This document shows, one piece after another, positions 19,019 through 27,770 of a DNA stretch of 34,071 bases (positions are counted from its first letter, which is position 1; each line of letters begins with the position of its first letter). Under the pieces are notes generated by a model. The model searched no databases. It saw only the letters and a list, made by a program, of their open reading frames with translations, and had not been told where the DNA came from. The position numbers and the translations under genes are program-made. Location: contig CAUYUJ010001693.1 in NCBI GenBank assembly GCA_963575745.1, forward strand, positions 1 through 34,071, written 5' to 3'. The DNA is from Prorocentrum cordatum. Its lineage: Eukaryota > Sar > Dinophyceae > Prorocentrales > Prorocentraceae.

Positions 19019-21235
19019 ATTATGAAGGAGGCTGCTCGGTTGGTGCGCAATCGTTTGGTTCGCAACCCGCAGTCGACGGAGGCTCGATTACTGGTCTTTC
19101 GCTCGATGGCACGTGCGGTGCGGAGGGGCGACTCGAGGCTGGCTCAGCGTCTGCTCTCTTCTTCTGCTCTTGCTCGTGAGCACTTGCGCGTGGCAGGGGA
19201 CCTGGTGGAGCTCCGCGACACTGTTGCTTTCGCCCGTGCATCCACCCTTGAGCAGCAAGCTTTCTCGGCTGAAAGGGAGGCGGCCCTCGCTCAACGCGAG
19301 GCGCGCGCAAAGCCAGACGCAGCGTCTCTTTCTTTCATCAACGCTCAACGTCGCGCGCTTCGCAGGAGGGCCTCGCTTTGGGCGCCTTTCGCACGCGCTT
19401 TGAAGCTGCAGGGCCTCCGCCTTCCTGGCGACGGCGAGGTGGTGGACTCTCAGAAGGATATGCTTGCGGAGTTGCGTCGGCACTGGGGCCTTGCGTTTCA
19501 GCGCAAACCGAGGTGCTCCAACTGGGCCCAGCTTGCTGACAAGTATCTCGCGAAGTTCGGCACGCAGTTTGACTTCTCTAAAGTGCTCCCTCCGACAGCG
19601 TCTCAGCTGATGGAGGCTGCTCGCCGCGCTCGGCCTTCTGCTCCAGGGCCTGATGGGTTACCCTGCGAGGCGCGGCGCAGGTCGCCGTTGGGGGCGCAAG
19701 CGCTGGAGGAAGTTACTCTGGACCTGGCTGCTGGCTTGCCACCACCGACGGATTGGAATGAACATCTCGTGGTGTTTCTCCCCAAGGGAAAGGAGGCTTC
19801 GGACGACACCGCAGGGGCGTTTCGTTCGGCCTCAACTACCGGAGCGCTTTCTTTGAAGAGCTCGGATTGCAAGTTAGTGGCGAGTGCGATTAATGCTAAA
19901 CTCAAAAGGACGGTGGCGGCTACATCTCCTGAGGCCCAGCGGGGCTTCTTGGTCGGCAGGAACTTTCTTAATTATATCACGCTGCTTGACGCATATGCGA
20001 GGGCATGTGGTTTTCAGAGTAAATATGAGCACCCAGTCGTGGTCCTATATGATTTCGGGGATGCCTTCCCCTCGCTCGAGACCGAGTGGCTTCTCAAGTC
20101 GCTCTCTCACGCTGGGGTGGAGGGCGGCATTTTCGCGCTGCTGGCTTCTCTATATTGGCTGCCGACGCCATATGTTCAGGTTGCTGGCTTACAGCAGCAC
20201 TTCCTTTGTATCACCTGTGGACCTGGCGCAAGGATGTCAGTCCAGCGGCGCGCTCTGGGCAATTGCGATGAACCATTCGTGAAGGCGATGCAGGTTTTAC
20301 TTCGTCCGTGCTGCCGCTCTGCGGTTGGTGTCTGTGCCGATAATGTGGGCGCGACTCTGCAGCAGCGGGCCCTCCTGAAGGGCATGTGGCACGTCTTTCG
20401 GTCAGCTGACGTCCTGGGTGGTCTCAGGCTCAAACTGCACAAGTGCGTCACCATTCCACTGGGGGGCGAATTCTCGCCTGAGCTGGAAAAGGACATGCGA
20501 CAGTGTCTGATGGCTCGCGTTCCTTCGTGGGCTGCCATGAGTGTTGCTGCCTCTGGTGAATACTTGGGTGTGCAGGTGGGCCCTGCGGCTGACGAGCACA
20601 GCATCTGGCGCAAGGCGGCGGCCAAGTGGACATTGCGAGTGCTGGAGTTGGCCAGGTCGGGCGCCCATGTGTCCACGGCTGCTGACATTTACAACAAATG
20701 CGTTCATCCTGTGCTGGGGTATCTACGGCAACTTTATCCTGCGCCGAAGGTGCCTCTGGCGAGGGAGGCGTGGGCTCTGCGCAAAATATGGCATCTACCA
20801 CCGCAGTGTATGTATCGGGCCGATATCTTCGCGTTGGCCAACTGGGCTCACTTCCGCCCCATGTCAATGTTGCCTCGCGGCACTGCCACCCTGGCGAGGG
20901 CGGCGGAGCAGGCAGTGACCAATTGGCGTTCTCTCTTGGATTGGTTACGCGAAGAGGTGTGCTCGCGCGGATCATTGGCTGACATTGGGCGGGGGCATCT
21001 CTCCCCTGCTTTCTGGAGGCAACGACCAACGGTGCAGTTCCTGGACAGGGCCCGCCACAACTATGCTCAGCGGCCACCGCCTGGGGCGATTCCAGTCGAC
21101 AAGACGCTCCATGGTCCTGCGATGCGGGCACGTCCCCAAGCGAATGAGGCTCGCGCCGCTGCTGCCGCCTGCGCCTCAAGAGTCAAGCTTCAGCGTGTTC
21201 TCACCTCCTCGCTCCCTGCCTCTCTGTTTTCCTGA
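18989..21235 (+). CDS. LINE ORF2, reverse transcriptase part (defective)
   Basis: A 748-codon open frame continuing ORF2. It shows the fingers motif GPDGLPCEA (about residue 218), ALSLKSSDCK (about 290), QRGFLVGR (about 317), motif A LYDFGDAFPSL (about 350, catalytic Asp present) and motif C at residues 449-452. Motif C reads CADN where ADD is expected; a single G-to-A change in codon 20342-20344 explains it. Motif B is not in this frame: QGCQSSGALWAIAMN is readable at 20229-20273 in another frame, so two compensating indels flank it (near 20215 and 20275). The end of the frame (about 21180-21235) is also shifted. The apparent start ATG is not a real start; the protein should continue from the endonuclease. 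Confidence 0.85.
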   Translation: MAPKRRVTKNIMKEAARLVRNRLVRNPQSTEARLLVFRSMARAVRRGDSRLAQRLLSSSALAREHLRVAGDLVELRDTVAFARASTLEQQAFSAEREAALAQREARAKPDAASLSFINAQRRALRRRASLWAPFARALKLQGLRLPGDGEVVDSQKDMLAELRRHWGLAFQRKPRCSNWAQLADKYLAKFGTQFDFSKVLPPTASQLMEAARRARPSAPGPDGLPCEARRRSPLGAQALEEVTLDLAAGLPPPTDWNEHLVVFLPKGKEASDDTAGAFRSASTTGALSLKSSDCKLVASAINAKLKRTVAATSPEAQRGFLVGRNFLNYITLLDAYARACGFQSKYEHPVVVLYDFGDAFPSLETEWLLKSLSHAGVEGGIFALLASLYWLPTPYVQVAGLQQHFLCITCGPGARMSVQRRALGNCDEPFVKAMQVLLRPCCRSAVGVCADNVGATLQQRALLKGMWHVFRSADVLGGLRLKLHKCVTIPLGGEFSPELEKDMRQCLMARVPSWAAMSVAASGEYLGVQVGPAADEHSIWRKAAAKWTLRVLELARSGAHVSTAADIYNKCVHPVLGYLRQLYPAPKVPLAREAWALRKIWHLPPQCMYRADIFALANWAHFRPMSMLPRGTATLARAAEQAVTNWRSLLDWLREEVCSRGSLADIGRGHLSPAFWRQRPTVQFLDRARHNYAQRPPPGAIPVDKTLHGPAMRARPQANEARAAAAACASRVKLQRVLTSSLPASLFS

Positions 21236-21371
21236 CTCTTTTCGTCTCATCATTGAGAAGCGGCTTCAGTCTTGGGAAGTTCCGCGCCCGAGGGACCCCT
21301 GGCCTCCGCTTAGGTCCTTGCTGGAGCCACTAGCCCCCTCCTGGCAGTCGGCGGTTGTGAAGACTTTTTGT
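21181..21371 (+). pseudogene. LINE ORF2 C-terminal part, left of the nested insertion
   Basis: From about 21180 the LINE-like reading moves to the frame giving FRLIIEKRLQSWEVPRPRD to SAVVKTFC, ending at codon TGT 21369-21371, where the modular element begins. The same frame resumes after the insertion at TGT 22415-22417 followed by GGTTGCTGG. A shift within about 21180-21235 separates this from the 748-codon frame. Confidence 0.7.
21369..21371 (+). repeat. Candidate TGT target duplication of nested element, left
   Basis: TGT before the element and TGT at 22415-22417 after it. Removing one copy plus the element rejoins the LINE frame as Phe-Cys-Gly-Cys-Trp. Three bases could also match by chance. 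Confidence 0.6.
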
Positions 21372-21372
21372 T

Positions 21373-22414
21373 CCCGGAAAGGGCAAAGGCCCAGGGTTCT
21401 CTTTTAGTATGTAAACATGTCCCCGGTGCCCAACTTGAAGGGGGCCGGCGGAATTTTTCCCTGATAAATATCGAGGTCGAAGGAGGCCGGCGAAATTATT
21501 TTTGAGGATGTCTCGAGCGAAACGCTTGTTTTTGAGAATTTGTTGAGGATGTCTCGAGCGAGACGCTGGTTTTGCAGAGTTGGGGATGTCTCGAGCGAAA
21601 CGCTTGGTTTCAGAGTTTGTTGAGGATGTCTCGAGCGACGCGCTGGTTTTGCAGAGCCGACCGCGACGCGGAAAAGCGCCCCGCGCGCAGGAATTTCGAT
21701 GCTGTCTCGACTAATTCGTTTGTTTTTGTACGATTCCCTGGAATTTTGGCAGGATGTCTCGAGCGAAATGCACGACCCCACCCTAGCACGACCATACCCC
21801 AGCACGACCACACCCCAGCACGACCAGACCCCAGCACGACCCCACCCCAGCACGACCCCACCCCAGCACGACCATACCCCAGCACGACCACACCCCAGCA
21901 CGACCCGACCCCAGCACGACCCTACCCCAGCAAGACCACACCCCAGCACGACCACACCCCAGCACGACCTCACCACAGCACGACCACGCCCCAGCACGAC
22001 CACGCCCCAGCACGACCACGCCCCAGCACGCCACCGACCCCCCCCAGCACGACCACCCCCCAGCACGACCACCCCCCAGCACGACCACACCCCAGCACGA
22101 CCACTCCCCAGCACGACCACCCCCAGCACGACCACACCCCAGCACGACCACACCCAGTCGCACCCCCGTGGAATGTTTCGTGGCGTGTCTGGTTGAGTGG
22201 TTGCCTGTTCGTGGGGTGTCTCGTGGAATGTTTCACGGGGTGTCTCGTGGAATGTTTCGTGAGGTGTCTCGTGGAATGTTTCGTGAGGTGTCTCGTGGGA
22301 TGTTTCGCGGGGTGTCTCGTGGGATGTTTCGTGAGATGTCGCCCAGTTGGGTATCGTGAAAACGTGACCATGCTGCAAATGTCTTTATCCATTTCCGGGT
22401 TCGTGGGTCCATCA
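21373..22414 (+). mobile_element. Modular composite repeat element, copy C, nested in the LINE
   Basis: Starts CCCGGAAAGGGC and ends GGGTCCATCA, the same ends as copies A and B. Modules: head (21373-21500), hairpin ~35-mers at about 21504, 21544, 21584, 21624, 21700 and 21751, 15-bp array (21771-22155), 24-bp array (22160-22340) and tail (22341-22414). It interrupts LINE ORF2 cleanly, which fixes both of its ends without relying on other copies. No coding potential apart from repeat-driven open frames. This is the best evidence that the module set moves as one unit. Confidence 0.85.
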
Positions 22415-22765
22415 TGTGGTTGCTGGCTCACGTCCGCGAGTTTGCACATTCCGTCGGGGGTCCGAGATTGTCTTTTCGAGTGCGGTTGCGAGCATCAGCG
22501 TGGCACTTTTCAGCACTATCTCCGCTGCCCTGTTCTTTGGTCGCAGAGCGTCGTTGGACTCGGTGTTGCTTCGGAGAATGTCGCGTCCAGAATCGGCCTG
22601 GGCGGGGCGCCGACGATTATACAGGTGGAGTCGATTCTTCTGGCTTATCATTGTTACAATTCCATGCGTGTTCGAACTCGCCCAGCTGAGGCCGAGATGA
22701 GCGCGTATCTCTATCAGATTCGGCGGGCCGCGATGGCGCTCGTCGAGGCATCTCGTGCGCTTTAG
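22415..22765 (+). pseudogene. LINE ORF2 C-terminal Cys/His region, right of insertion
   Basis: Continues the interrupted ORF2 for about 116 codons to TAG 22763-22765. It includes a Cys/His cluster (CLFECGCEHQRGTFQHYLRC), in the place and style of the zinc-binding motif at the end of many LINE ORF2 proteins, then a helical tail (YNSMRVRTRPAEAEMSAYL). It has no start of its own. The open frame through 21572-22765 exists only because the inserted repeats are in register. Confidence 0.8.
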
Positions 22766-22805
22766 GCTCTCGTTGAGACCCCTGTGGCGCCTCTTTGTGC
22801 GTGCG

Positions 22806-22822
22806 ACGTGTCCATGCCACCC
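22806..22822 (+). repeat. LINE target-site duplication, right copy (17 bp)
   Basis: ACGTGTCCATGCCACCC, identical to 16715-16731. Downstream AGGGGGGTATCTAACATGG completes the interrupted host repeat unit. Confidence 0.93.
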
Positions 22823-22915
22823 AGGGGGGTATCTAACATGGCTGTCTGGAGCAAGGATCACGTGTTTTAACGTGTCCAGGCCACCCAGGGGTGTATCTAA
22901 CGTGGAGTAAACTCG
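22806..22915 (+). repeat. ~65-bp host repeat, units after the LINE
   Basis: One completed unit plus one further unit of ACGTGTCCAGGCCACCCAGG / GGTATCTAACATGG type, the same family as 29280-29540. Confidence 0.85.
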
Positions 22916-23288
22916 ACCTGTCATATGGGGAACGCGAGTGGGGGGGTTGGGGGCTTGGACACAAATCATGCCGAGATGCGCCGGCGGGGGGTGTGCCTCG
23001 TCTGAACTCGCGCGGATGGCAAAGTCGATTTGGCGAACGCCAGTGGGAAGGTTGGGGGTCTGGAGACGGCAAATGCAGAGATGCTCTCGTCTGAAGTCGC
23101 GCGGAAAGTAATTTCGATCTGACACAGGGGAACGCGAATGGTGAGACCGGGGGTCTGGAGACGGATAACGCCGAGATGCGTCAGTGGGAGGTGCGCTTCA
23201 TCTGAACTCACGCGGAAAGTAAACACACCTGACATAGGGGAACTCGAGTGGGGGGTGGGGCCTGGAGACGGATAGCGCCGAGATGCGA
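22916..23288 (+). repeat. ~105-bp degenerate tandem repeat, about four units
   Basis: Units share ACATAGGGGAACGCGAGTGG, GGTCTGGAGACGGATA, CGCCGAGATGCG and CTGAACTCGCGCGGAAAGTA segments, starting near 22916, 23028, 23120 and 23226. Confidence 0.8.
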
Positions 23289-23815
23289 TCGCATTTTATC
23301 GTGATGAGGTTGCGCGTTCTTGGAAAGCTCGCCGCTTTCACGCGCTTCCCGTTCATTGCAAAGTGGCGTGGGGTGGTCAGCATGCTGTATGGTGCGTGCG
23401 CCGCCTGCTCCGGCCGCACCAGGTCGGCCAGGGGCGCGACGTGCACATAATGCGCCAGTGCACGCCGCAGCACATATCGGCCAACATGTCGAGCCCCCGT
23501 CCATGCGTGCCAAAATCTAGTGCCAAGTGGCAGCGGGCGTGGTGGTCGGCAAGCTGTTGTGCGTGCGCCTGCAATGAGTTTGACTTGCTTTTCGACGAGG
23601 ATCGTGGGCGAATTCACGGTGGACAGATATGCTCGCGCGCCCCCATGCCTGTTGCAATTCCAAGCAAGGTGCTCGCGGGGCCCACGTCGCGATCCGGATG
23701 TAGTCGACACGTGCACTCCTTGTTGTTCCCAACCATTATGTGGTGTTGGGTCCCCGTGTTGAAGAGACGGTCCCCGCGTTCCTCTTCTCCTCTCCTCCTC
23801 CCCCCCCCTCCTCCC
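23289..23815. other. Non-repetitive spacer, no gene seen
   Basis: About 520 bp of moderately GC-rich DNA without recognisable coding motifs; overlapping open frames occur on both strands. It ends in a C/T-rich run (CCTCCTCCCCCCCC) leading into the next array. Confidence 0.5.
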
Positions 23816-23825
23816 CCCCTCCTTC

Positions 23826-25068
23826 TTCCATGCGTTTCACCCGCCCAGTACAGGGCTTCGTGGCCCCATAAGGCGCCACTGGCACCGCCCGCGTGCGTCC
23901 GCCACCACCCAGCACAGCCATTGTTCCTTGCGTTTCACCCACCCAGTGCAGCGTTTCGTGGCCCCATAGGGAACTCCACCGAAGGTTCCAGTGGCGCCGC
24001 CCGCGTGCGTCCGCCACCACCCAACATGGCCCTTGCTCCCTGCGTTTCGCCCACCCAGTACAGCGTTTCGTGGCCCCATAAGGGGGCTCCGCCGAAGGTC
24101 CAAGTGGCACTGCCCGCATGCGTCCGCCACCACCCAACCATACATCGCTTCGTGGCCCCATTGGGGCGCTCGAAGTCCCCAGTGGCACCGCCCGCATGTG
24201 TCCGCCACCACCCAGCACAGCCTTTGCTCCCTGCGTTTCACCCACCCAGTACAGCGTTTCGTGGCCCCATAGGGAGCTCCACCGAGGGTCCCATTGGCAC
24301 CGCCCGCATGCGTCCGCCACCACCCAGTGCAGCGATTGCTCCCACCCAATACAGCGTTTCGTGGCCCCATAGGGAGCTCCACCGAAGGTCCCAGTGGCAC
24401 CGCCCGCATGCGTCCGCCGCCACCCAACACGCCTTCGCTCTTTGCGTTTCACCCACCCAGTATAGGGTTTCGTGGCCCCATCAAAAGGGGCCCCACCGAA
24501 GGCGCCAGTCGCGCCGCCCGCATGCGTCCGCCACCGCCCACCACAGCCCTTGCTCCCTGCGTTACACCCACCCATTACAGCGTTTCGTGGCCCCATAGGG
24601 AGCTCCACCGAAGGTCCCAGTGGCACCGCCCGCATGCGTCCGCCACCACCCAGCACAGCCATTGTTCCTTGCGTTTCACCCACCCAGTACAGCGCTTCGT
24701 GGCCCCAAGGAAGCCCCACCGAAGGTCCAAGTGGCACTGCTCGCATGCGTCCGTCACCACCCAGTGCAGCCATTGTTCGTTTCGTTTCACCCATCCAGTA
24801 CAGCGCTTCGTGGCCCCATAGGGGGCTCCACCGAAGGTCCCAGTGGCACCGCCCGCATGCGTCCGCCACCACCACCCAACACGGCCCTTGCTCCCTGCGT
24901 TTCACCCACCCATTACAGTGGCCCCATAGGGAGCTCCACCGAAGGCCCCATGGCTGCCGTCCGCATGCGTCCCGCACACCCATTTCGGCACACCCCTCAC
25001 ACGTTTCGTGGCCCCACAGGGAGCTCCACCGAAGGCCCCAGTGCTGCCGTCCGCATGCGTCCCGCACA
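23826..25068 (+). repeat. ~120-bp tandem array sharing the CCCCATAGGGAGCTCCACCG core
   Basis: About eleven units, many with TTTCACCCACCCAGTACAGC, GTTTCGTGGCCCCATAGGGA, GCTCCACCGAAGGTCCCAGT and GGCACCGCCCGCATGCGTCC, then GCCACCACCCAGCACAGCC. It shares the central core with the ~77-bp array at 15906-16660 but adds a ~45-bp CCGCCACCACCC segment. A last unit lies apart at 25369-25426. Confidence 0.9.
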
Positions 25069-25368
25069 CCAGGTGTGTGGCGTGCCGACATGGGCGTCGC
25101 GGCGCGCGGGCGCTGCCGTCGGGGTTCCCAGGGAAGCCCCCTGCAGAGGCGACGCTCAGAGTCACGAGTACCGAGAGTCACGCAGACCCAAACTGTTCAC
25201 AGTCGTATACATACATTTACACTGGGCGTATCCATGCACGCATTCATGCGAATAGAATCAATCGCGCGCAGATTCATTCATAATCAGACTCGCTCGCGAT
25301 CCGACTCGCACGCGCTCAAGCTTTCATATTCGGACCTATCGTCTTCGTTCGTGTTGTGTACACTGCCA
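25069..25368. other. ~300-bp unique segment interrupting the ~120-bp array
   Basis: Array sequence (CATTTCGGCACACCCCTCA) is present both before (24981 onward) and after (25371 onward) this stretch. The intervening DNA is not repeat-like and holds no recognised gene. It may be an old insertion. Confidence 0.5.
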
Positions 25369-25485
25369 CGCATTTCGGCACACCCCTCATACGGCTCGTG
25401 GCCCCATAGGGAGCGCCACCGAAGAAGATATTCACAATTGCGGTACTCTCAACTGCATATGGTTGGGTCCTTCGCCAGGCTAATT

Positions 25486-25550
25486 TTGTGTGTGTGTGTG
25501 TGTCGGTGTGTGTGCGTGTGTGTTGGTGTGTGTGTGTGTGTGTGCCCGTG
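25486..25550 (+). repeat. GT dinucleotide microsatellite
   Basis: TGTGTGTG runs broken by CGG and TTGG steps. Confidence 0.95.
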
Positions 25551-25584
25551 CTCGTCCGGAGTAGGGAGGGGGGGGTGGCCCGAC

Positions 25585-26555
25585 CCGTCCGCCCGCCCGA
25601 CCGCGCACCCAACGCTTACTCAACAGTCTCTGTTTCCAGCAAAGCACACAGTACTCAACAGGCTCCGTCTCCAGCAAAGCACGCAGAACTCGACAGGCTC
25701 CGCTGCCATGGAAGTCTCTTCGGAGTTGCATTGAAAACTCGACCCGCCCGCCTGACCGGCCGACCCGCCCGCCCGACCCGTCCGCCCGCCCGACCGCACA
25801 CCCAGTACTCAACAGGCTCCGTCTCCAGCAAAGCACACAGTACTCAACAGGCTGTGTCTCCAGCAAAGCGCGCCCAGTACTCAGCAGCTCTTCATCTCCA
25901 GCAAAGCACTCCGCACTCGACAGGCTCCGCTGCCAGAGAAGTCCCTTCGGACTTGTATTAATAACCCGCTCGCCCGACCAGCCGACCCGCCCGCCCGACG
26001 CGTCCGCCCGCCCGACCACACACCCAGTATTCAACAGGCTCCGTCTCCAGCAAAGCACACAGTACTCAACAGGTTCCGTCTCCAGCGGAGCATTCAGGCT
26101 CCGCTGCCAGAGAAGTCTCTTCGGAGTTGCGTTAAAAACCCGACCCGCCCGCCCGACCAGCCGACCCGCTCGCCCGACCTGTCCGCCCGCCCGCGCGCAC
26201 ACCCAGTACTCAACAGGCTCCGTCTCCAGCAAACAAAGGACACAGAACTCAACAGGCCCCTGTCGCTAGCACAGCAACAAGTACTCAGCAGCTCTCCGTC
26301 TCCAGCGAGCACTCAGTACTTGACAGGCTCCGCTGCCAGAGAAGTCCTTTCGGAGCTGTATTAAACACCCGGCCCGTCCGCCCGGCCGACCCGCCCGCCC
26401 GCCCGACCAGTCCGCCCGCCCGATCGCACACCCAGTACTCAACAGGCTCCGTCTCCAGCAAAGCATCCGGTACTCAGCAGCTTTCCGTCTCCAGCAAAGC
26501 GCTCAGTACTCGACAGGCTCCGCTGCCAGAGAAGTCTTTTCGCAGTTGTATTAAA
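25585..26555 (+). repeat. ~200-bp tandem repeat with CAGGCTCCGTCTCCAGCAAA subunits
   Basis: Five units anchored at GCTCCGCTGCCA(G/T)(A/G)GAAGTC near 25705, 25931, 26105, 26333 and 26528. Each has CCGCCCGCCCGACC runs, an ACACCCAGTACTCAACAGGC segment and one to three copies of a ~37-bp CTCCGTCTCCAGCAAAGCAC subrepeat, so unit lengths vary from about 174 to 228 bp. Confidence 0.85.
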
Positions 26556-26598
26556 ACCCGACGCTGTGCGTCGGGTTAAATTAAATTCTTTACGCTTC
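26555..26598 (+). other. Two adjacent perfect hairpins
   Basis: AACCCGACG (26555-26563) pairs with CGTCGGGTT (26569-26577) across a 5-base loop. A few bases on, TACGC-TTC-GCGTA forms a second small stem. They sit exactly where the ~200-bp array ends. Confidence 0.7.
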
Positions 26599-26599
26599 G

Positions 26600-26775
26600 C
26601 GTATCCCCACCAGCCCATCTCACAGCAGCAACTCTCGCGAAGCATGCCGACAGTCGTGTTTTTCAGGCGTGTGTCCGCTTGGCCCCGCATATCTCCCCTG
26701 TTCCTCCTTCCTCCCGCCTCCTTGTACATCCTCCTTGTGGGGGAGCGGGAGAAGGACGAGGCGGAGGAGGAGGGA
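26600..26775. other. Short unique spacer
   Basis: C/T-rich then GGAGGAG-rich DNA between arrays; no gene seen. Confidence 0.4.
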
Positions 26776-26789
26776 GAGAAAGCGCTCCT

Positions 26790-27190
26790 CGTGATTTGAG
26801 TCGTTTGGGGTTTCTCGTCCTGGTGTGAGTCGTTCGGGCCCTTCTTCCTGGTGTGAGTCGTTCGGGCTCTTCGTGGTGTGAGTCGTTCGGGCTCTTCGTC
26901 CTGGTGTGAGTCGTTCGGGCTTCTCGTGGTGTGAGTTGTTCGGGCCCCTCATCCTGGTGTGAGTCGTTCGGGCCCCTCCTCCTGGTGTGACTCGTTCGGG
27001 CTCCTCGTGGTGTGAGTCGTTCGGGGCCCGCGTCGTGGTGTGAGTCGTTCGGGCTCCTCGTGGTGTGAGTCGTTCGGGCGCCTCGTCCTGGTGTGAGTCG
27101 TTCGGGCCCCTCCTTGTGGTGTGAGTCGTTCGGGCTCTTCGTGGTGTGAGTCGTTCGGGCCCCTCGTCCTGGTGTGAGTCGTTCGGGCTC
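26790..27190 (+). repeat. GTGTGAGTCGTTCGGGC minisatellite
   Basis: About 14 units of two lengths (roughly 23 and 30 bp): GGTGTGAGTCGTTCGGGCTC with or without CTCGTCCT. Minus-strand open frames over it are repeat artefacts. Confidence 0.92.
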
Positions 27191-27475
27191 CTCGTGGGGC
27201 CTCTTGGGGGCCTCTTGGAGCCTCGTGGGGCCTCTTGGGGGCCTCTTGGGGGCCTCTTGGGGGCCTCTTGGGGGCCTCTGGGGCCTCTTGGGGCCTCTTG
27301 GGGGCCTCTTGGGGGCCTCCTTGGGGCCTCGTGGGGCCTCTTGGGGGCCTCTTGGGGGCCTCTTGGGGGCCTCTTGGGGCCGCTTGGGGGCCTCTGGGGG
27401 GCCTCTTGGAGGCCTCTTGGGAGCCTCCTGGGGGCCTCTTGGGGCCATCTTGGGGCCTCTTGCGACCTCCTCAGA
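27190..27475 (+). repeat. GGGGGCCTCTT 12-13-bp minisatellite
   Basis: About 22 units of CTTGGGGGCCTCTTGGGG. The minus-strand translation is a Pro/Arg/Glu/Ala-rich repeat (EAPKRPPRGPQ style) that automated annotation may call a protein. Confidence 0.92.
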
Positions 27476-27499
27476 AGCGCAAATGAGAGCTGCCCCCTG

Positions 27500-27715
27500 A
27501 GAATGACAAAATGAGTCCAAAACCTTCGCAAAATCAATGATTTTGCTATGAGGGAAGATGAGCGCGGGCCCCTCAGAAGGCCCAGATGGGGCCAAAACCC
27601 TTGTAAAATCAATGATTTCTGCTTCAAAGACGAGCAGAGGGGCCAAACTCCTTCCCCCCGTCGGGGCCAGAATCCTCGTGAGGGTCGTCGTTTTTTGGCC
27701 CTCCGAGGAGTCGAA
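27500..27715 (+). repeat. ~75-bp degenerate repeat, three units
   Basis: Three diverged units with GGGGCCAAAACCCTTGTAAA, ATCAATGATTTTTGC and GGGCCCCTCAGAAGG-like segments, at about 27505, 27578 and 27650. Confidence 0.65.
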
Positions 27716-27770
27716 ATGGACCCCCCTGACACCACCCCGGACTCCCTGTCCAGGTCCAGGGGGAGGGGGT

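Larger units (their letters stand above)
16732..22805 (+). mobile_element. LINE-type non-LTR retrotransposon, full 5' end
   Basis: Bounded by a perfect 17-bp direct repeat. It carries ORF1 (coiled coil plus RRM-like region), then an ORF2 region with an APE-type endonuclease, a reverse transcriptase and a C-terminal Cys/His motif. Without the nested modular element at 21373-22414 it would be about 5.03 kb. The 5' end is a complete spliced leader, so the copied RNA was trans-spliced. The 3' end has no poly(A) tail; it stops at a GTGCGTGCG sequence. ORF2 is decayed, so this copy is not autonomous. Confidence 0.93.

Noticed and set aside
23736-25181. 481-codon minus-strand frame in the ~120-bp array
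   Set aside because: Repeat-driven open frame with similarly open overlapping frames on the + strand; no domain.
26620-27735. 371-codon minus-strand Pro/Arg-rich repeat protein
   Set aside because: It follows two minisatellites exactly, and alternative frames give equally long products; no non-repeat domain supports it.
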